A DNA stretch of 64,000 nucleotides from Raphanus sativus (taxonomy: Eukaryota > Streptophyta > Magnoliopsida > Brassicales > Brassicaceae), in NCBI RefSeq assembly GCF_000801105.2, contig NC_079518.1, forward strand, positions 21,990,800 to 22,054,799, written 5' to 3'. The first letter of the stretch is position 1, and each line of letters opens with the position of its first letter. Positions 46,889 to 64,000 of the stretch are shown one piece after another. Below the pieces are notes generated by a model. It saw only the letters and a program-made list of their open reading frames with translations. It was not told the DNA's origin and did no database searches. The translations under genes and the position numbers were made by a program.

Positions 46889-49800
46889 CAAAGATGACAA
46901 TTTGTCCTTAACCAACGAGAGTCAATGCTAAGGAAAATTGTGAACATATCGAATCTGATCATAATATTTATCTTCATTCTCTGAATCAAACGAAAGTCTA
47001 GATTGTAGGTCTGCTTGATAAATGGGTTGATGCCACAAAAGTTGGTTAATCTTGCTTTGTTATCTGAGTTCGAGACGGGTTTTTCTTAGTTCCTTGAATA
47101 GATGTTTGGCTCATGATCATTACATTGCAGAAATCATCACCCTGGACCTAGTGCGTTATCTCCCTGATTTTACATCATTCTCATCCTGCTGTTTAGTTAC
47201 TTAAGTTACATAAATCATCAACCAAATTGCTTTGTCTTAGCTAATTTATTTCACTCTGAAAGAACCTAGTATAACTGTTGATCTCTGTGGATTCGATCCT
47301 AAAGTGCTACATCGACATACCATTTGATTGTGGTAGTGTGCATGTTAGATTAATTGGTGTGCATGTACACGTAATAACAATTTGACACCGTTGCCAGGGA
47401 CCATTTGTGTTACCTTTGTTTCAGAGATTGAATTTTAGTCTAATAACTAGTGAAAAATTCTTATTCTCTTGTGTGTTTCAGGTGTTGAACCAGGAACTAG
47501 CAAGGTAGGGAAGGATTAACGAGAAAGAACATAAATCAAATACAGCCATCATAGGCGAAGAAATCGACAACATGGCTGGTATTGGTCATGTAGCTGGTGC
47601 GATTCAGAGGATGGAACAGCAAATTCAGCAGCTCCAACGACAACAACAGCCATAACAAAAACGAGCAATTGGAGATGCTCACAAATCTACTGTCTTCTGT
47701 CAGAACAGATCTCATGTATATCTACCAGCTGTTGAGAGAGAAGAGTTTAGAATCAAACCTTATCTGATCGAATTGGTGGATCAGAACTCGTTCCATGGTT
47801 CAGCTGATGAGAATCCGATAGATCATCTTAAGAATTTAGAGGCGATAGGCAGCACTATCTGCATGAGTGGAGTACCTCCTGAATTTGTAGCTTGTAAGCT
47901 ATTTCCTTTTTCTCTAGCAGGCAAGGCTTTTATATAGCTGAAGTTGCTGCCGCCTGGGTTTTTGACTACATGGGAAAAGTCTAGATCTACTTTTCTAAAC
48001 CACTTCTACACTAGGTCTAAGACAGCTGTAATGAGAAAAAAATCACCACTTTCATCAGCATTTAGAGGAGCCTTTTTATGAGGCATGGCAGAGATTCAAG
48101 GACTATCGCACGCACTGTCCTCACCATGGTTTTTCGGATGAGAAGATTCTTGACATATTTTAGGATGGAGTTAGTTGGGACTACCAAAATCTCCTTGATG
48201 CTGCAAGTAATGGAAGCTTCACGACTCAGACTAAGGAAAGAGCGTATCAGTTAATAGAGAACTTGGCTGCAAGCTCTAGAAATAGATGTCATGAGAATGA
48301 GTTGAATGCGGCAGATGACTTGATGCTGAAGCGAAATCAGAGAAGTGTTAAATTTTGTGAGGACACAGGAGATAATGCTTTATGTCATATATTTCAAGGT
48401 GGATTGCAGAAGGATCAGCCTTTGGATACTTTCCAAGAAGCATCCCCAGCCTCATTCCAAGCTCCTGAAAGCGATTCTATGGGTGAGCTAAATATTCTCA
48501 TGCAGAAGCTAGTCCAAAGGCAGCAAATGCTAGTCCAAAGTCAGAAAGATAATTTAAATGCAATGCACCAGAAAAATATTGAGCGCAGTACCAAATTGGG
48601 TGGCATGTACAATGATATTAATAGTAAGTTTGAAGCAAAACTCATGTGAAGGTGCTTGAGTTTCAGATTGTTGAAACTGCCGAAGAGATCATGAGATCAC
48701 AAGGAACTCTACCAGAAAAATTGGAGAAAAATTCCAGACGAGAGTATGTTGATGCAGTTGAGGGGAAAATGAAAAAAGGGCTGCAATTTTCAGCAAAAAC
48801 GTTCCTGGAAAATATTAAAAAAAGAGATAAGGAACAGGTTCATGAGCGATCACTCCCTTCCGAAGCGACTGCTCCTAACGAACCTGATGAGAATCCACCT
48901 GCTCGGGTCTATGTTCCTAAGGTTTCCTATCCAGTTTCAACTATACATCTGATGGATCACATTAGTACAGAGCAGCTGGCTGGATTTAAGAAGATGGTGA
49001 TAAGACTTCCTAAAAAGATCTGATTTGAACATGCTTAAGAGATTCACCCATTGCATATGTTCTTCAAAGAGTTGTAGAGAAACTCAAGAGGAAGGCACTC
49101 TTTACTGAAAAAATGACACTATCACTTAAGCTATTGCCTAAGGTTGAAGACCCTGGAAATTTGCTTTTCCATGTTTCATCTGTGGAATGGAATTTAAGGA
49201 AGCTCTTTTTGACTTCAGTTCTAGTGTGAATCTTGTCTCAAAGGCGATTGTAGACGAGTTGGCCATTGTGGATGTTGAGCCTTCTCAGTTGACTCTAGCT
49301 TTTGCAAACTATTCCACAACAGTCCTTTATGGTACCATTCGCAACATTCCTGTCAAAGTAGAGGATTATATCCTTCATACTGAATTTCTGGTTGTTGAGA
49401 TGAGAAAAATTATAAAATGTATTTGCTCTTTTGAAGGTCATTTATGGCTACAGTGGGGACAATCATTTATGCCTAATAAGAGAGTCTCCTTCTCCAACAT
49501 CAACAAGAAGGTTTTCTTTAAGGCTGTCCAACTAGATCTCTCATCCTATATGCCTCTTGCATCTCAATGGTTAGTGGAGAACAGCTGAAAATTGTTCCTA
49601 AGAAGAAGCTTGGTGATAAGAGTCAGATCAAAGAAGTATTGAATGAAAATCCTCATACTGATACCAAAAAACTCAAAAAGAATGTGAAAGATAAAGTCCA
49701 GAAGAAATGGTCAAGAATGATCATACAATGACTTTGATATCTCACATGTGTGATGAGAAATCCATTGAATATGAGGTAAAATGTAAAGGTATCTCTAAAC

Positions 49801-50300
49801 CTTTCTCTAGAGTTACAGTTATCCTCACACATGAGCTGAAAGAGAAAGGAAAAACTGCTGTGAAAGGGTTGTTGAGCGGAGTTCTGAAGCTGAATCTGTT
49901 TGATTGTGGAGCCTGTTTTGGCACAAGCCCACATGCTTAACCCGATTGAGCCCTATCAGCAAGTCAAGCTAGTGACCAAGAGCTTAGTGGGAGACAACCC
50001 ACTGGTTAGTGTAAAAATCATTATGATTTTTTTTTGCTTATTTTTTGTTTTAGTTTATTGAGTTTCAAGTCAAAAATCAGGAAAACCCCAGATACTTCAA
50101 AATTATGGATGTCACAAACAGAGCACTTTGCCCTCTAAAAGGAGCGACCGCTCCATGCCAAAATCTGACAATGGAGCACTCATAATTTTTGTAGAGAACC
50201 TGATCTACCCAGGTAAGTATCTTGACCAAAGGAAAGTTTATTATTGTTTACACATTCTCTCTGATTTATTTTCACCACAGAAACGTTGTAAAGTAAATCT
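46889..50300 (+). pseudogene. decayed Athila-like gypsy remnant (part of LTR, gag, protease)
   Basis: A primer-binding-like motif TGACACCGTTGCCAGGGA (47383-47400) is close to the TGGCGCCGTTGCCGGGGA typical of Athila. Sequence to its left may be LTR. Gag-like protein starts near 47572 and is interrupted by several stops and frameshifts. Still visible are the FRIKPYLIELV, DHLKN and PFSLAGKAF phrases of the Athila capsid, then open pieces at 48263-48649 and 48646-49023. A protease-like piece follows at 49187-49588, where the usual active-site Asp is replaced (FSSSVNLVS). Reverse transcriptase and integrase are missing. An old, inactive relic. Confidence 0.78.
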
Positions 50301-50945
50301 GGAGAAGGGTCTTCATAATTAACTAACTTATCTTTTTTTTTGAGTCAGTTATGAGTCAGTTTTATTGAATCAAAATTTGTTGGGAATGAAGATATTTCTT
50401 TGGAACAAACCATCTAACTGGTGCCACAGTGACCATTCTTTCAGCTATTGATTGCAGATTGTACAACATGGAAAAGCCAAAATAGATTGATCTGCGAATA
50501 ACATATATGCTTGTAGGATCCAAAACTGGCGTGGAACATAACATACTTGACTCACTTGTCGTAGGGCTTGAAATACACTTGATCGAATTCCTCGTCCAGA
50601 TCTCAAAATGCAAGTCTGTGTAAGTATGGTTCCCTTCTCTCTGCCTTCAGCATCTAAATTAGTTACAGAATTAAGGAACTAAATTTGTTTTGCATTTAAT
50701 TTAGATTTTCTTTATTAAATTATGAAAAGACAAAAATGTTTAAAACTCAATTAATTTGTTTTTTTAATATCAAAAGACTATTATATTACTCAAATGAATT
50801 TAAGTGGCATGGATTTGTAAATAAATGACAAATTTTAGGGTAAATTTATATCTGTACTTATGTTCTATGTATTATATAAAGTAGGCGTAATCGAGGGAGC
50901 GTGTGTATAGGTAGTAGATACAAAAACGTTCTCAATAACGTTACT
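50301..50945. other. spacer and probable 3' flank of the DUF4091 gene
   Basis: Contains the 3' end of the minus-strand DUF4091 gene. An 83-codon minus frame at 50613-50362 shows no recognisable domain, and I do not call it a gene. Confidence 0.4.
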
Positions 50946-53900
50946 CTAAGAAGGTCTACATGCGTTGTACACTTCTCCCCGCAGTACATCGATTGGTCTA
51001 TGTTCCAAAGTATATCGCTCAGGCCCCATGTACACCCCTGTCTTCTCCAGTAGCCCCATTGCTTCCTCTCTTCCGTATTTTGACTCGTACAGCTTCAAGT
51101 ACTCATAATCCTGTTCCATTACATCAATTTAAACACAATTCGTTCTTTCTTTCTTTCTGGTTGGTAACTAAAAGCTTAAAAGCAGCCATACCTGCAAGCC
51201 ACTAAGAAGACGCTCTAGCCTAAGTGAAGCAACTGGCTCTGAGGATGATGAGAAAACTTCACCGGGATAGTAAAGAACGCCATCACCAGGAGGAAGACCG
51301 CGTCTAAACCTTACCTACAGATACATTTGGTTACTTTGTATAACTTCCTGAAGCAATCAATCAAGAAACATTTACAAAAGGAACCATATAGGTCAAACGA
51401 ACCTCAGCGCTCGGGACGGTTGCCTTCTCATAGCAGTTCGCACCCCAGTACAAGAACCCGGTTCCACCTTCTTTCCACACACGCCACATCACTGCACGGT
51501 GCTGTGTCCCACGCATCCCTAAGTGCCAATTTGGGTGAGGATCTGTAGGTCCAAGGCATATATATGTCCACCATTCCTGCACCCATCATGAGAATTCCTC
51601 TTTATTGCTAATACATACATATACAACCACACAAGATTAGCATTAAGATGCCTTAGCTGATTATGATAATCTCGGTTTTACTAATGCAAGATGTATACAT
51701 GTGTGGACTTTTTGAGAGCTTATGATAACTAATTAACTGTATTGCGTATGGTTGAATCGACCAATGTCTATACTTAAGTACTAATTTCTATTCAGTTACG
51801 CAATTGATTAGATGTATCAAACCACATCGAGTCTAGGGTAGACAAGGATGATGGAGAGCTTACCTCACGATTCTCTAACTGCAAACCCTCAACAATATCC
51901 TTCACCAAATCTTCCCGGTTACCAAGCACCCACTCACTGAATATTAAACCATATTTTAAGACTTGAGTTGCGGGATTAAGGCAACGATAGACTCCTTGAA
52001 AACAGATTTCTCTAAATATTCCTGAAAACGCATCTTTAAAATCCTAACTCATAGAATAACATAATAAACTTACACGCATGCATGTCTATCCAAATAGATA
52101 ATCGGAGTGATACGGTAGGCAATTTTAAGATCAAAAATGTATTTGCTCAAAAAGGTGACTTTTTGATTGATTTGTGAGAGGTAAGAGAAGGCAATTTTTC
52201 TAAATGATCAAATCACTGCCACCTAAGAGAATGTGCATGCGCAATTACCTTGTGCAGTATATCTGAGTATGGGGTCGAAGCAGATTTGGAACTTTGACAA
52301 AAGATTCAAAGGGCGTTGGTGCAAGAGGCGCATCACCCGGACCTACAAATAAGAGTAATATTATTAAATTAAATTTCTAAGTAGCTAGTAAGTGCTGTAA
52401 TGAAACATATCAGACAACCACTGGACCAACATGACAAGTGTGTGAATAAATATTATGGGCTGAACAATCACATAGTGTGAGAAAAAAAGTAAGCAAAATC
52501 GAGAAACAGATAAGTAATTAACTAACACATTTAAATTCCACAAAAAGGGAATCATACCACAGTAGTAAGTAGTCAAAACACGAGCATCCGGGGCATAGGC
52601 GTAAATTTCACTAGCCATCTTGCGAACGTTATGAAAGTGATCCATATTCAATGGCTGCCAAATTTTCGAATGATAATAAGAAAGCTGTGTCAATAAGTAA
52701 ATTTTAGCTAAAAGAACACATCAATTACACCGATGGTGGAACATGAGATACAGAAATGCTAAGAGACACCACATCAGCCTATTGATAATCAGTAGGAAAA
52801 AAAAATGATTGAAAGACTAAGATACCTCATCCCACAAGTAAAAGTAAGCTTTATTCCAGTGGGGTTTACTCCTCAGTATCTCAACTTCTTTCCGCAGGTA
52901 AATTTCTCTTGAATCATCCCTGCTTGTACATCAACAATAGTTAGTTTGGGTACCTACAGTTTGACTGGGACAACACATGCATACCCTGCTATGACTTGTC
53001 TATAAGGTACTGCATAAGCAGCAAGCCTTGGATCAGAGAAATATTCATCAGTCTTCGGATGATCGGCTGCAAAACCAAAAAGCGGAATGCAAATGAAAAA
53101 AAACTTATACAGATGGTGATAGACAAATAAAAAGAGGATTAGCAATACCAGGCCATGGTGAGGTGTATGTCAAGACACGCATATTTTCACCCCACTTGCA
53201 GAAGTATGGACTGATCCGGTACTGAAGAAGCCACTTGAAATGAAGATCCAGTTTCTCGTACCACTTTTCACTTCCATGTTCAACACCAAAACGATCCTCG
53301 ATTACAGTATCAGAGACGCCAATGACAGCAGGGAGTGATGGAGTCACTGGAATAATAAATTCCCAAACTGTCAATCTTAGCTTTATACGTACTGCAAGGT
53401 TTGACACAACATCTTCTTCCATCATATCAGAGGATCCATTTGTAGAAATGAACTCCGCAAATGATGGAGAGAAGAGAATTCTTCTTAATGATGAACTTGC
53501 ACATTTTATTCTTTCTACCTAAAAGACAAGCTGCAGATTACTGACAAAGTAAAATATTTTATCAAGGGACGAGCTCAACAAAACAGAATCAAACTGAAAA
53601 TATTACCACTTCGTCCATGGGTTTCCCTTCTATTGGTTCCATAATATCGAGACAGTTCTTAAGTTCCAGACATAGCTGATCCTTCTCATGCTTTCCCAAG
53701 TTATCAGAACAGCTGTAACCAACCACAAATATGGGCATCAGCGTGTAAAATCCATGAGAAACAACCTCTCATTTTTACAAGACACAATGAAACCAAGCAG
53801 AGATGTGAGCATCCTGAAGTAGATAAAAGAAAAGATATACAGAGGGAGACTCACCCTCCATCTGTTTTCATTGCAGAAACAATGATCTCTCCTTCATATT

Positions 53901-54993
53901 GACCAGGAGGCTGCCCATTAGGAACGTCTATTGAGACCCAAATCACACTTGTTTCTCTACAGTATGAACCATCCGAGACTATGTCAGTCTTGACGAATTA
54001 AGACATCAGTGCTCCACATATCAGAAAACAAAAAAAAAAAGATTAGCGAGTGGTAGTACCCTGGAAGTAAGCTAAGTTGAGTAACAGGCAAATCAAGAGG
54101 CACGAGAGCGTCAGGAACACCTAGGACAGGCACTACTCTCCGCAACTTTAGAGACTGCCCAACAACCAATCTGTCGTTGAAAGGAAGAAAACAATCATAT
54201 GCAGAGCAGATGAAAGGGAGAAAAGCGAAACTATACATTGAAGAAAAGGGAAGGAGGTACCAAAAGGCTCACCTATCACCAGCTGAAGAGCATAAGTCAC
54301 TGCACTGAATCTGAACACTCCCCGAAGGGGTAGAGGCAGCCCAAGAAACTTTGGGACGCATGGCAATCTGAAAACTTTCCCTCTCGTTTCTAGCTGCCAA
54401 AAGATTTATCTGTAGAAACACACAAAAATCACATGGAAAAATGAACAAGATAGGTAAACTAGAATCTATTCAATACAAACTAGTTCAATATAAGAAACAG
54501 TAGGATAGAAGAAAGGGGTTTACAGTCTCAAGAGGACGAGGGGTTTCTTGGGAACCGACGTTAACAGAATTGGGCATACACCAGACGTGAACCAAATCGG
54601 AAGTAGGAACCTCAGTGGGATCGGTAGATTGTTGAAGAGGTTCTGAATTAAGACCACCGTCGTTAAACCCATAAGCTGTGCCTCCACCAGCAACCCCTTC
54701 TACAGGCACACTCATCTCTTGAGGCCCCCCTGCACAGTTAAATTACCTTTTTTTATAAATTACTTTAGATTTCGTCTTAACTTTATTGATCTATAAAGAA
54801 TATAAAATTCCCAGATACTGAAACCTAATTTCCACTTAGATAAAGAGTTAAATAAGAACGAAATTTGTGTAAACTGACTTCCCAAATCCCTTTCTCAGAC
54901 TGATTCCACATTTTTTTTCAAATCGCAGACGGAGCAAGCAACGAAGGAACTCGAGAAAAGGGAGAATTGAATCGTACCATTGTTGCTGTCCAT
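50946..54993 (-). CDS. DUF4091 (glycoside-hydrolase-associated domain) protein
   Basis: Fifteen exons, 5' to 3' on the minus strand: 54993-54978, 54729-54524, 54409-54273, 54170-54060, 53956-53855, 53712-53607, 53518-53149, 53066-52985, 52919-52826, 52654-52558, 52342-52249, 51936-51864, 51576-51403, 51314-51192, 51110-50946. They join without a stop into 649 residues. The protein matches my recollection of At1g45150. That gene is annotated as an alpha-1,6-mannosyl-glycoprotein N-acetylglucosaminyltransferase, but the sequence looks instead like a DUF4091 protein: a beta-rich N-terminal half, then YLWDEP, LTTYYCG, EWWTYICLGP and WGANCYEKA, with a C-terminal segment after PPGDGVLYYPG. No signal peptide or membrane segment is visible. 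The first exon codes for only five residues plus one base. Enzyme activity is unproven. It lies 5 kb from the IRE-type kinase, as in A. thaliana. Confidence 0.88.
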
Positions 54994-56406
54994 TTGAATT
55001 GCTTCTTCTTGAGGAGAGGAGAAAGGATCGCGTTGTTGGAGATTTTTTTCTGAAGGCTTTTAACACGTACGTAGTAACCTCCCGCTTTTGTTTTACTCGT
55101 GCCCGAAAAGTACCTTTAACTCATCCCACTGCCAATGTCCTTTGTTTGCTTCTTTCCCTGCAATATTCTATGATTTTTTGCACCCAGTGGCCAAAGGCAT
55201 TTTTATGATCAAACATGTCACGGTTTCGAAACGCAGGATGATCCTTTTTGGTTTTTAGTCAAAAAAAAAAAAAAAAAAAAATCTTAGGATTTTGCAAAAA
55301 TGATTTACACAAAAATAATTTCTCTTTTTTGTTTCATAATAAAAATAGTTTTATCTGAAAATACGAAAATTAAAAAAATATATATCAACAAATTATTATT
55401 TAAATATGGATTAATTATACTAAACCAATATAAATACATCTATGTAATTTGATTGGTCAAATTATGCCTAATAAATATAAATTTTTTTATAAATACATCT
55501 TGTGCCTAAAACGAACTGAGACAATGCTACGATTACTATTTTTTTGTGTGTTTTAGTGTACATTGCTAATATGCTAGAGATATGGATCAAAGCTGATGCA
55601 ATGGTTCACCTGTAGCTGTTGCCGATGCAATGTTTTAAACTAAAAAGGCAGAAGACTTCCAATCAGATACGCAGGAAAGAACCTCGTCGAAGCAGTTTGT
55701 GGAACGTTAGTTACCTCTGCAGCTGTTAAGTATCTATGCAATGATTCTAAAGTGATCCACTTGTATGATCCATAAGATTGAGATATAATGGAGTAGTCAA
55801 AGTAGCTCTAGTTTATCATCATTGGATCTGTGATTTTTGGTAGTCTCAAGGCCACCTGCTATGTTAGCCTAAGGCATTCCTCAACATGTGCTACCTTTAT
55901 GTTCTTTATCTTGAAGCAGTTTGAATACCATCTCATGAAAACAGCTTCACCGAGGTGTTGCTCAAAGGTTCATGGCTCTATATCTGCATATGAAATAACA
56001 CATATCGACCGAGCAAACCTGAGATTAATTTTTTCCAATTAAGAGAACTGCGTTGTTTGGTCGTAAAGCCTGTTCTGATATTGGTTTGTTTAGTTGAAGA
56101 TGATAGATAAGCTAATGAAGTTTCCTCAAAAAATGTATTAGAATTCTCAGAGTAAAAAAAGATGCTTTTCAATTGCTTATCACGGTAAAAAGATTAAGAC
56201 TGGAGTTTGCAGAGGAAAGAACTCTGTATAGTGAGCAATTCAGATTGAAAAGAACTTTATTAACAGTTACACTTTCGTAACATACTGATTTGAGACCTCA
56301 GATACATACCAAACATCAATGAAACTACACAGTGATCCTAAACGTCAATAAACAAAAACTACTAAGCAAGAGATATACCATTGAACAGAAAACAACCTAC
56401 TAAACC
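54994..56406. other. intergenic region between the DUF4091 and kinase genes
   Basis: Promoter of the DUF4091 gene near 55000-55130, then a run of about 20 A at 55261 and AT-rich sequence to 55560. The block 55560-56100 is less AT-rich and looks like the remains of a gene, but every frame is closed and no family is recognised. The end should hold the 3' flank of the kinase gene. Confidence 0.45.
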
Positions 56407-57507
56407 TTAATGTACAGACACTAAATTAAAGTCGGTCGATTTCTTCAAAGGCATGAACTTCAACCTCAAGACTTGGTTCAAAGCTCTCTTAAACTGTGTG
56501 GCCTTTGTAGGAAAAAACCTCAAATTCAAAGGCTTCTTCTCTGAAATAACAACAGCATCATCTGTCCTTGGTTTCTTGTTGGAACTTCTTCGTCTGAACA
56601 ACTTAAATAGAAACGAGTTTCTTGTTTTCTTGTCCTCCTTCTCTTTTTCTTCAACTTCTGAACGAGGCAAGAAAGGATGAGACAACAACTCATAAGCGCT
56701 TCCTCTCTCCTCATGCTCCCTGGAGAAACAAGTTTGGATAAAGTCCTTTGCATCGGAAGGTAAACCCTCAGGGATCTCAGGAGCTTCACCGCAACGGAGA
56801 CGAGTCGCTAGAAGATCGAGACGAACACCTTCCCAAGGACTCACCCCCGTGTACATCTCCAGCACCAAACACCCCACCGACCACAAATCCAACGTCTTGT
56901 AAACGACGCCGTAACGGACGGACTTTGGCGCCATGTAGAAAGGAGTCCCCACCCACGGGACTCCACTCCCCCAGAACATAGGAACCTCTCCCACCTCCAA
57001 CGCGTTACCGAAATCCGAAATCTTGACCTCGTAAGAAGATCTCGGACGAGGGAAGACGAGTATGTTGTCTGGTTTGATGTCACAATGGACGTAACCGTGG
57101 CCGTGAACCGAGACCAAACCTCGGAGAATCATCCGCGTGAAATCTTTGATCAAGGGCTCCGGCAGCTTCCTGTCGGGGTATTTGTCCATGAAAGCGGTTA
57201 GACTACCTTCGGAAGCGTACTCGAGTTGGAGTCTGTAGAGTCTCTCCCCGAGTTCGCTGAAGCCTTCTTGGAGAGAGTCTCCGAAACACGTGACGATATT
57301 GGGGTATCCCTTGAGTTCGAGAAGAATCTTTAACTCGCTTTGGAGGCTGTCGCAGTCTTCTTGGTGAGAGGTCTTGACGGCAGAGAGATAGGAAGAGGAA
57401 GAGGAAGAGCCGTTAGAGTAGTAGCGGACGAGATTAACGCTGCCGAAGGAGCCTTCTCCTAGAAACCTTACGAACTCTTCGTTTGATGATGATGATGATG
57501 ATTGCAT
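56407..57507 (-). CDS. MAPKKK-like serine/threonine protein kinase, single exon
   Basis: A 366-residue intronless kinase. I chose the Met at 57507 (followed by a Ser run and EEFVRFLGEG) because the earlier in-frame Met would put the TATA box inside the coding region. Visible subdomains: Gly-rich loop G17-E-G-S-F-G22, Lys45 in the AVK motif, Glu58 in helix C, H141-C-D143 with N148 in the catalytic loop, D165-F-G, and W-S-V-G-C in the F helix. Residues 193-195 are A-P-K where nearly all kinases have A-P-E. The type fits the plant MAPKKK15-21/At3g45670-like group, which acts in stress signalling. The basic C-terminal tail (about 80 residues) is not conserved by eye. The gene lies between two genes that I believe are neighbours in A. 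thaliana, so it may have been inserted or retained here. Confidence 0.85.
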   Translation of the reverse strand: MQSSSSSSNEEFVRFLGEGSFGSVNLVRYYSNGSSSSSSYLSAVKTSHQEDCDSLQSELKILLELKGYPNIVTCFGDSLQEGFSELGERLYRLQLEYASEGSLTAFMDKYPDRKLPEPLIKDFTRMILRGLVSVHGHGYVHCDIKPDNILVFPRPRSSYEVKISDFGNALEVGEVPMFWGSGVPWVGTPFYMAPKSVRYGVVYKTLDLWSVGCLVLEMYTGVSPWEGVRLDLLATRLRCGEAPEIPEGLPSDAKDFIQTCFSREHEERGSAYELLSHPFLPRSEVEEKEKEDKKTRNSFLFKLFRRRSSNKKPRTDDAVVISEKKPLNLRFFPTKATQFKRALNQVLRLKFMPLKKSTDFNLVSVH

Positions 57508-57657
57508 CTTTTGATTTTCTAGGGTTTCGAAAGAGAGTCGCGTTTTGAGAAATAAAGAATAAAAAACAAAAGCTTTTTTAGGGTTTTGAAAACAGAATCG
57601 CTTGCGGAGAAAAACGTAAGGAAAAGCAAATTGTAGTGAAGGAGAAGAGATGACAGT

Positions 57658-57667
57658 CTTTTTATAG
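57658..57667 (-). promoter_or_regulatory. TATA box of the MAPKKK-like gene
   Basis: CTATAAAAAG on the minus strand, 150 bases upstream of the chosen ATG. This supports the downstream Met as start. Confidence 0.55.
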
Positions 57668-57681
57668 ATTTCGGCACACAC

Positions 57682-58859
57682 GGGAAAAGGAAATTATTGA
57701 ATTAACAATTTCCTTTTCTGACACTCAAAAAAGGAAATTCAAAGCACCGCCAAAAGATTGAAAAAAGGAAAATCCTTTGATTTCCTTTTTTGGCATTAAA
57801 GTTCAGTCAAAACAATAAACAATTTAGAAGTTATAAAGAAAAACAATTTAATAGTTTTAGTAAATCGAAGTAAATAATACTTATTTAAGCTTTTTAATCC
57901 GAAATATAAACAATTACAATTAAAAAACAAAAAAGAACAAAAGACCACAAACAATTGTTTTCAAATTTCCTCTTTAAAAATAAACTTACATATACCAATA
58001 TAAATTTTATTCTTTTTTTTTGATAACTCGAGCAAACAATTTCTCATGTAGTACCCGGAGCGTACCGTTATCAATGATCCATGTAGGTTCGGATGAAAGT
58101 TTGGCTAACTAGACTGTTTTAAGTTTTGCTAAAAAAAAAAAAGACTAAGTTTTGTATTTACCTTTCCTTATTATTGTTCGTTGTCAAAAACGTATTTGGA
58201 TATTGTTTTAGATATACTTAATAATAATAATAATTAATTTATAAATCATACCTTTAAATATATATTTATTTTAAATTATATAAACTAGTTTCTTAAATAT
58301 ATAAATCATATTTTTAATATTTATTCATCCATTCAGTCTTGATTCAATAATAATAAACAAAATACTAAAATTTTATTCATTCACTCCTTGAATTCCATGT
58401 CCGAATCGGTTTAAGCAGTTGTGCGATTTTTACACATTATTTAACTCGACACTATGAATTTTCCTCTAAAGAGGCTTCTGTCATTGACTGCGTGACAGAA
58501 AAGTGTTAGAGAAGTGGGATCCCATAATTTTCAGTAACCAAAAACTCTCTTTTATTTCATCACCCTCAAATATACACCAATCTAATAATACAAATGTGTA
58601 TCTAATAGATATGTGCTGTGGGCGGGTATGCCAGTTTTTGTTGCCACACTATTAATTAGCTTTGAGATTTGCATTTGAAACCATTCCAAATGATTTTATG
58701 ACAAAACTGCATAAACAGTTACCCTAAACCATTAAGGTAACGAACTCGCATAGAAAAAAAGGGAGAGTAGTTGCAGCAGCAGCAGCTACAAACGTCAAAG
58801 CAGATGCAAACCAGACCAACCCGCTGACTAAAGCCCGCTTTGACGATTGTACCAAAGCT
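57682..58859. other. intergenic region between the two kinase genes
   Basis: No gene seen. Just upstream of the MAPKKK-like gene, 57685-57800 holds at least four AAGGAAA/TTTCCTT phrases on both strands, including an imperfect hairpin GGAAATTATTG...CAATTTCC. The remainder is AT-rich. The end contains the 3' flank of the IRE-type kinase. Confidence 0.5.
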
Positions 58860-63881
<5,022 letters not shown>

Positions 63882-64000
63882 AAACAGGGAGGATGGTGAG
63901 GAAAACCCCTAATTGAAAGACCTCTAAAAGGGCTATATATGGCTTCTCCCGGGAAACGAGGACGGCGATGAGAGAGAATGAGAATGAGAAGGAGAAGAAA
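63882..64000 (-). other. 5' leader of the IRE-type kinase gene (partial)
   Basis: The sequence upstream of the ATG at 63881 runs to the window edge. It has purine-rich GAGAA repeats, common in plant leaders. The promoter lies outside the window. Confidence 0.45.

Noticed and set aside
50362..50613. 83-codon minus frame near the 3' end of the DUF4091 gene
   Set aside because: No recognisable domain or splice partner, and the position fits a 3' flank.

Overview
The window is nuclear DNA of a crucifer, most likely Brassica or a close relative. The genes have short GT-AG introns, the spacers are AT-rich, and the two genes at the right end match my recollection of the Arabidopsis thaliana neighbours At1g45150 and At1g45160 (IRE4). 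All family names rest on motif recognition without a database search. Exon limits were worked out by hand from splice sites and reading phase.

Layout. (1) 1-12.3 kb: a Ty1/copia element cut in two by a young, apparently non-autonomous Ty3/gypsy element (400-9121). The gypsy element has two near-identical 1.5-kb LTRs, a gag-protease gene and no reverse transcriptase or integrase. An intron-containing gene lies on its opposite strand. (2) 12.3-16.5 kb: spacer holding a 1.1-kb poly(A) retroposon with 15-bp target duplications. (3) 16.5-32.0 kb: a 22-exon SABRE/KINKY POLLEN-like gene, compact compared with the family and broken by a one-base frameshift in exon 12. (4) 32-36 kb: AT-rich repeats and a hAT-type MITE with its target duplication. 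(5) 36.0-46.9 kb: a tandem duplication with units starting at 36031 and 41918 and partial units at both ends. Each full unit carries an apparently intact two-exon defensin-like gene on the minus strand, a satellite-like block and a CACTA-type element. A Helitron sits only in unit 1, and unit 2 keeps the empty site. (6) 46.9-50.3 kb: a decayed Athila-like gypsy remnant. (7) 50.9-63.9 kb: three minus-strand genes that look intact: a DUF4091 protein (15 exons, 649 aa), a single-exon MAPKKK-like kinase (366 aa, APE motif changed to APK) and an IRE-type AGC kinase (17 exons, 1020 aa).

The left 50 kb is largely transposon-driven, with insertions, nesting and tandem duplication of a small defence-peptide gene. 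The right 14 kb is ordinary gene space. The least routine items are the antisense gene inside the gypsy element, the Helitron occupied/empty pair inside a duplicated defensin locus, and the decaying SABRE-like paralogue.
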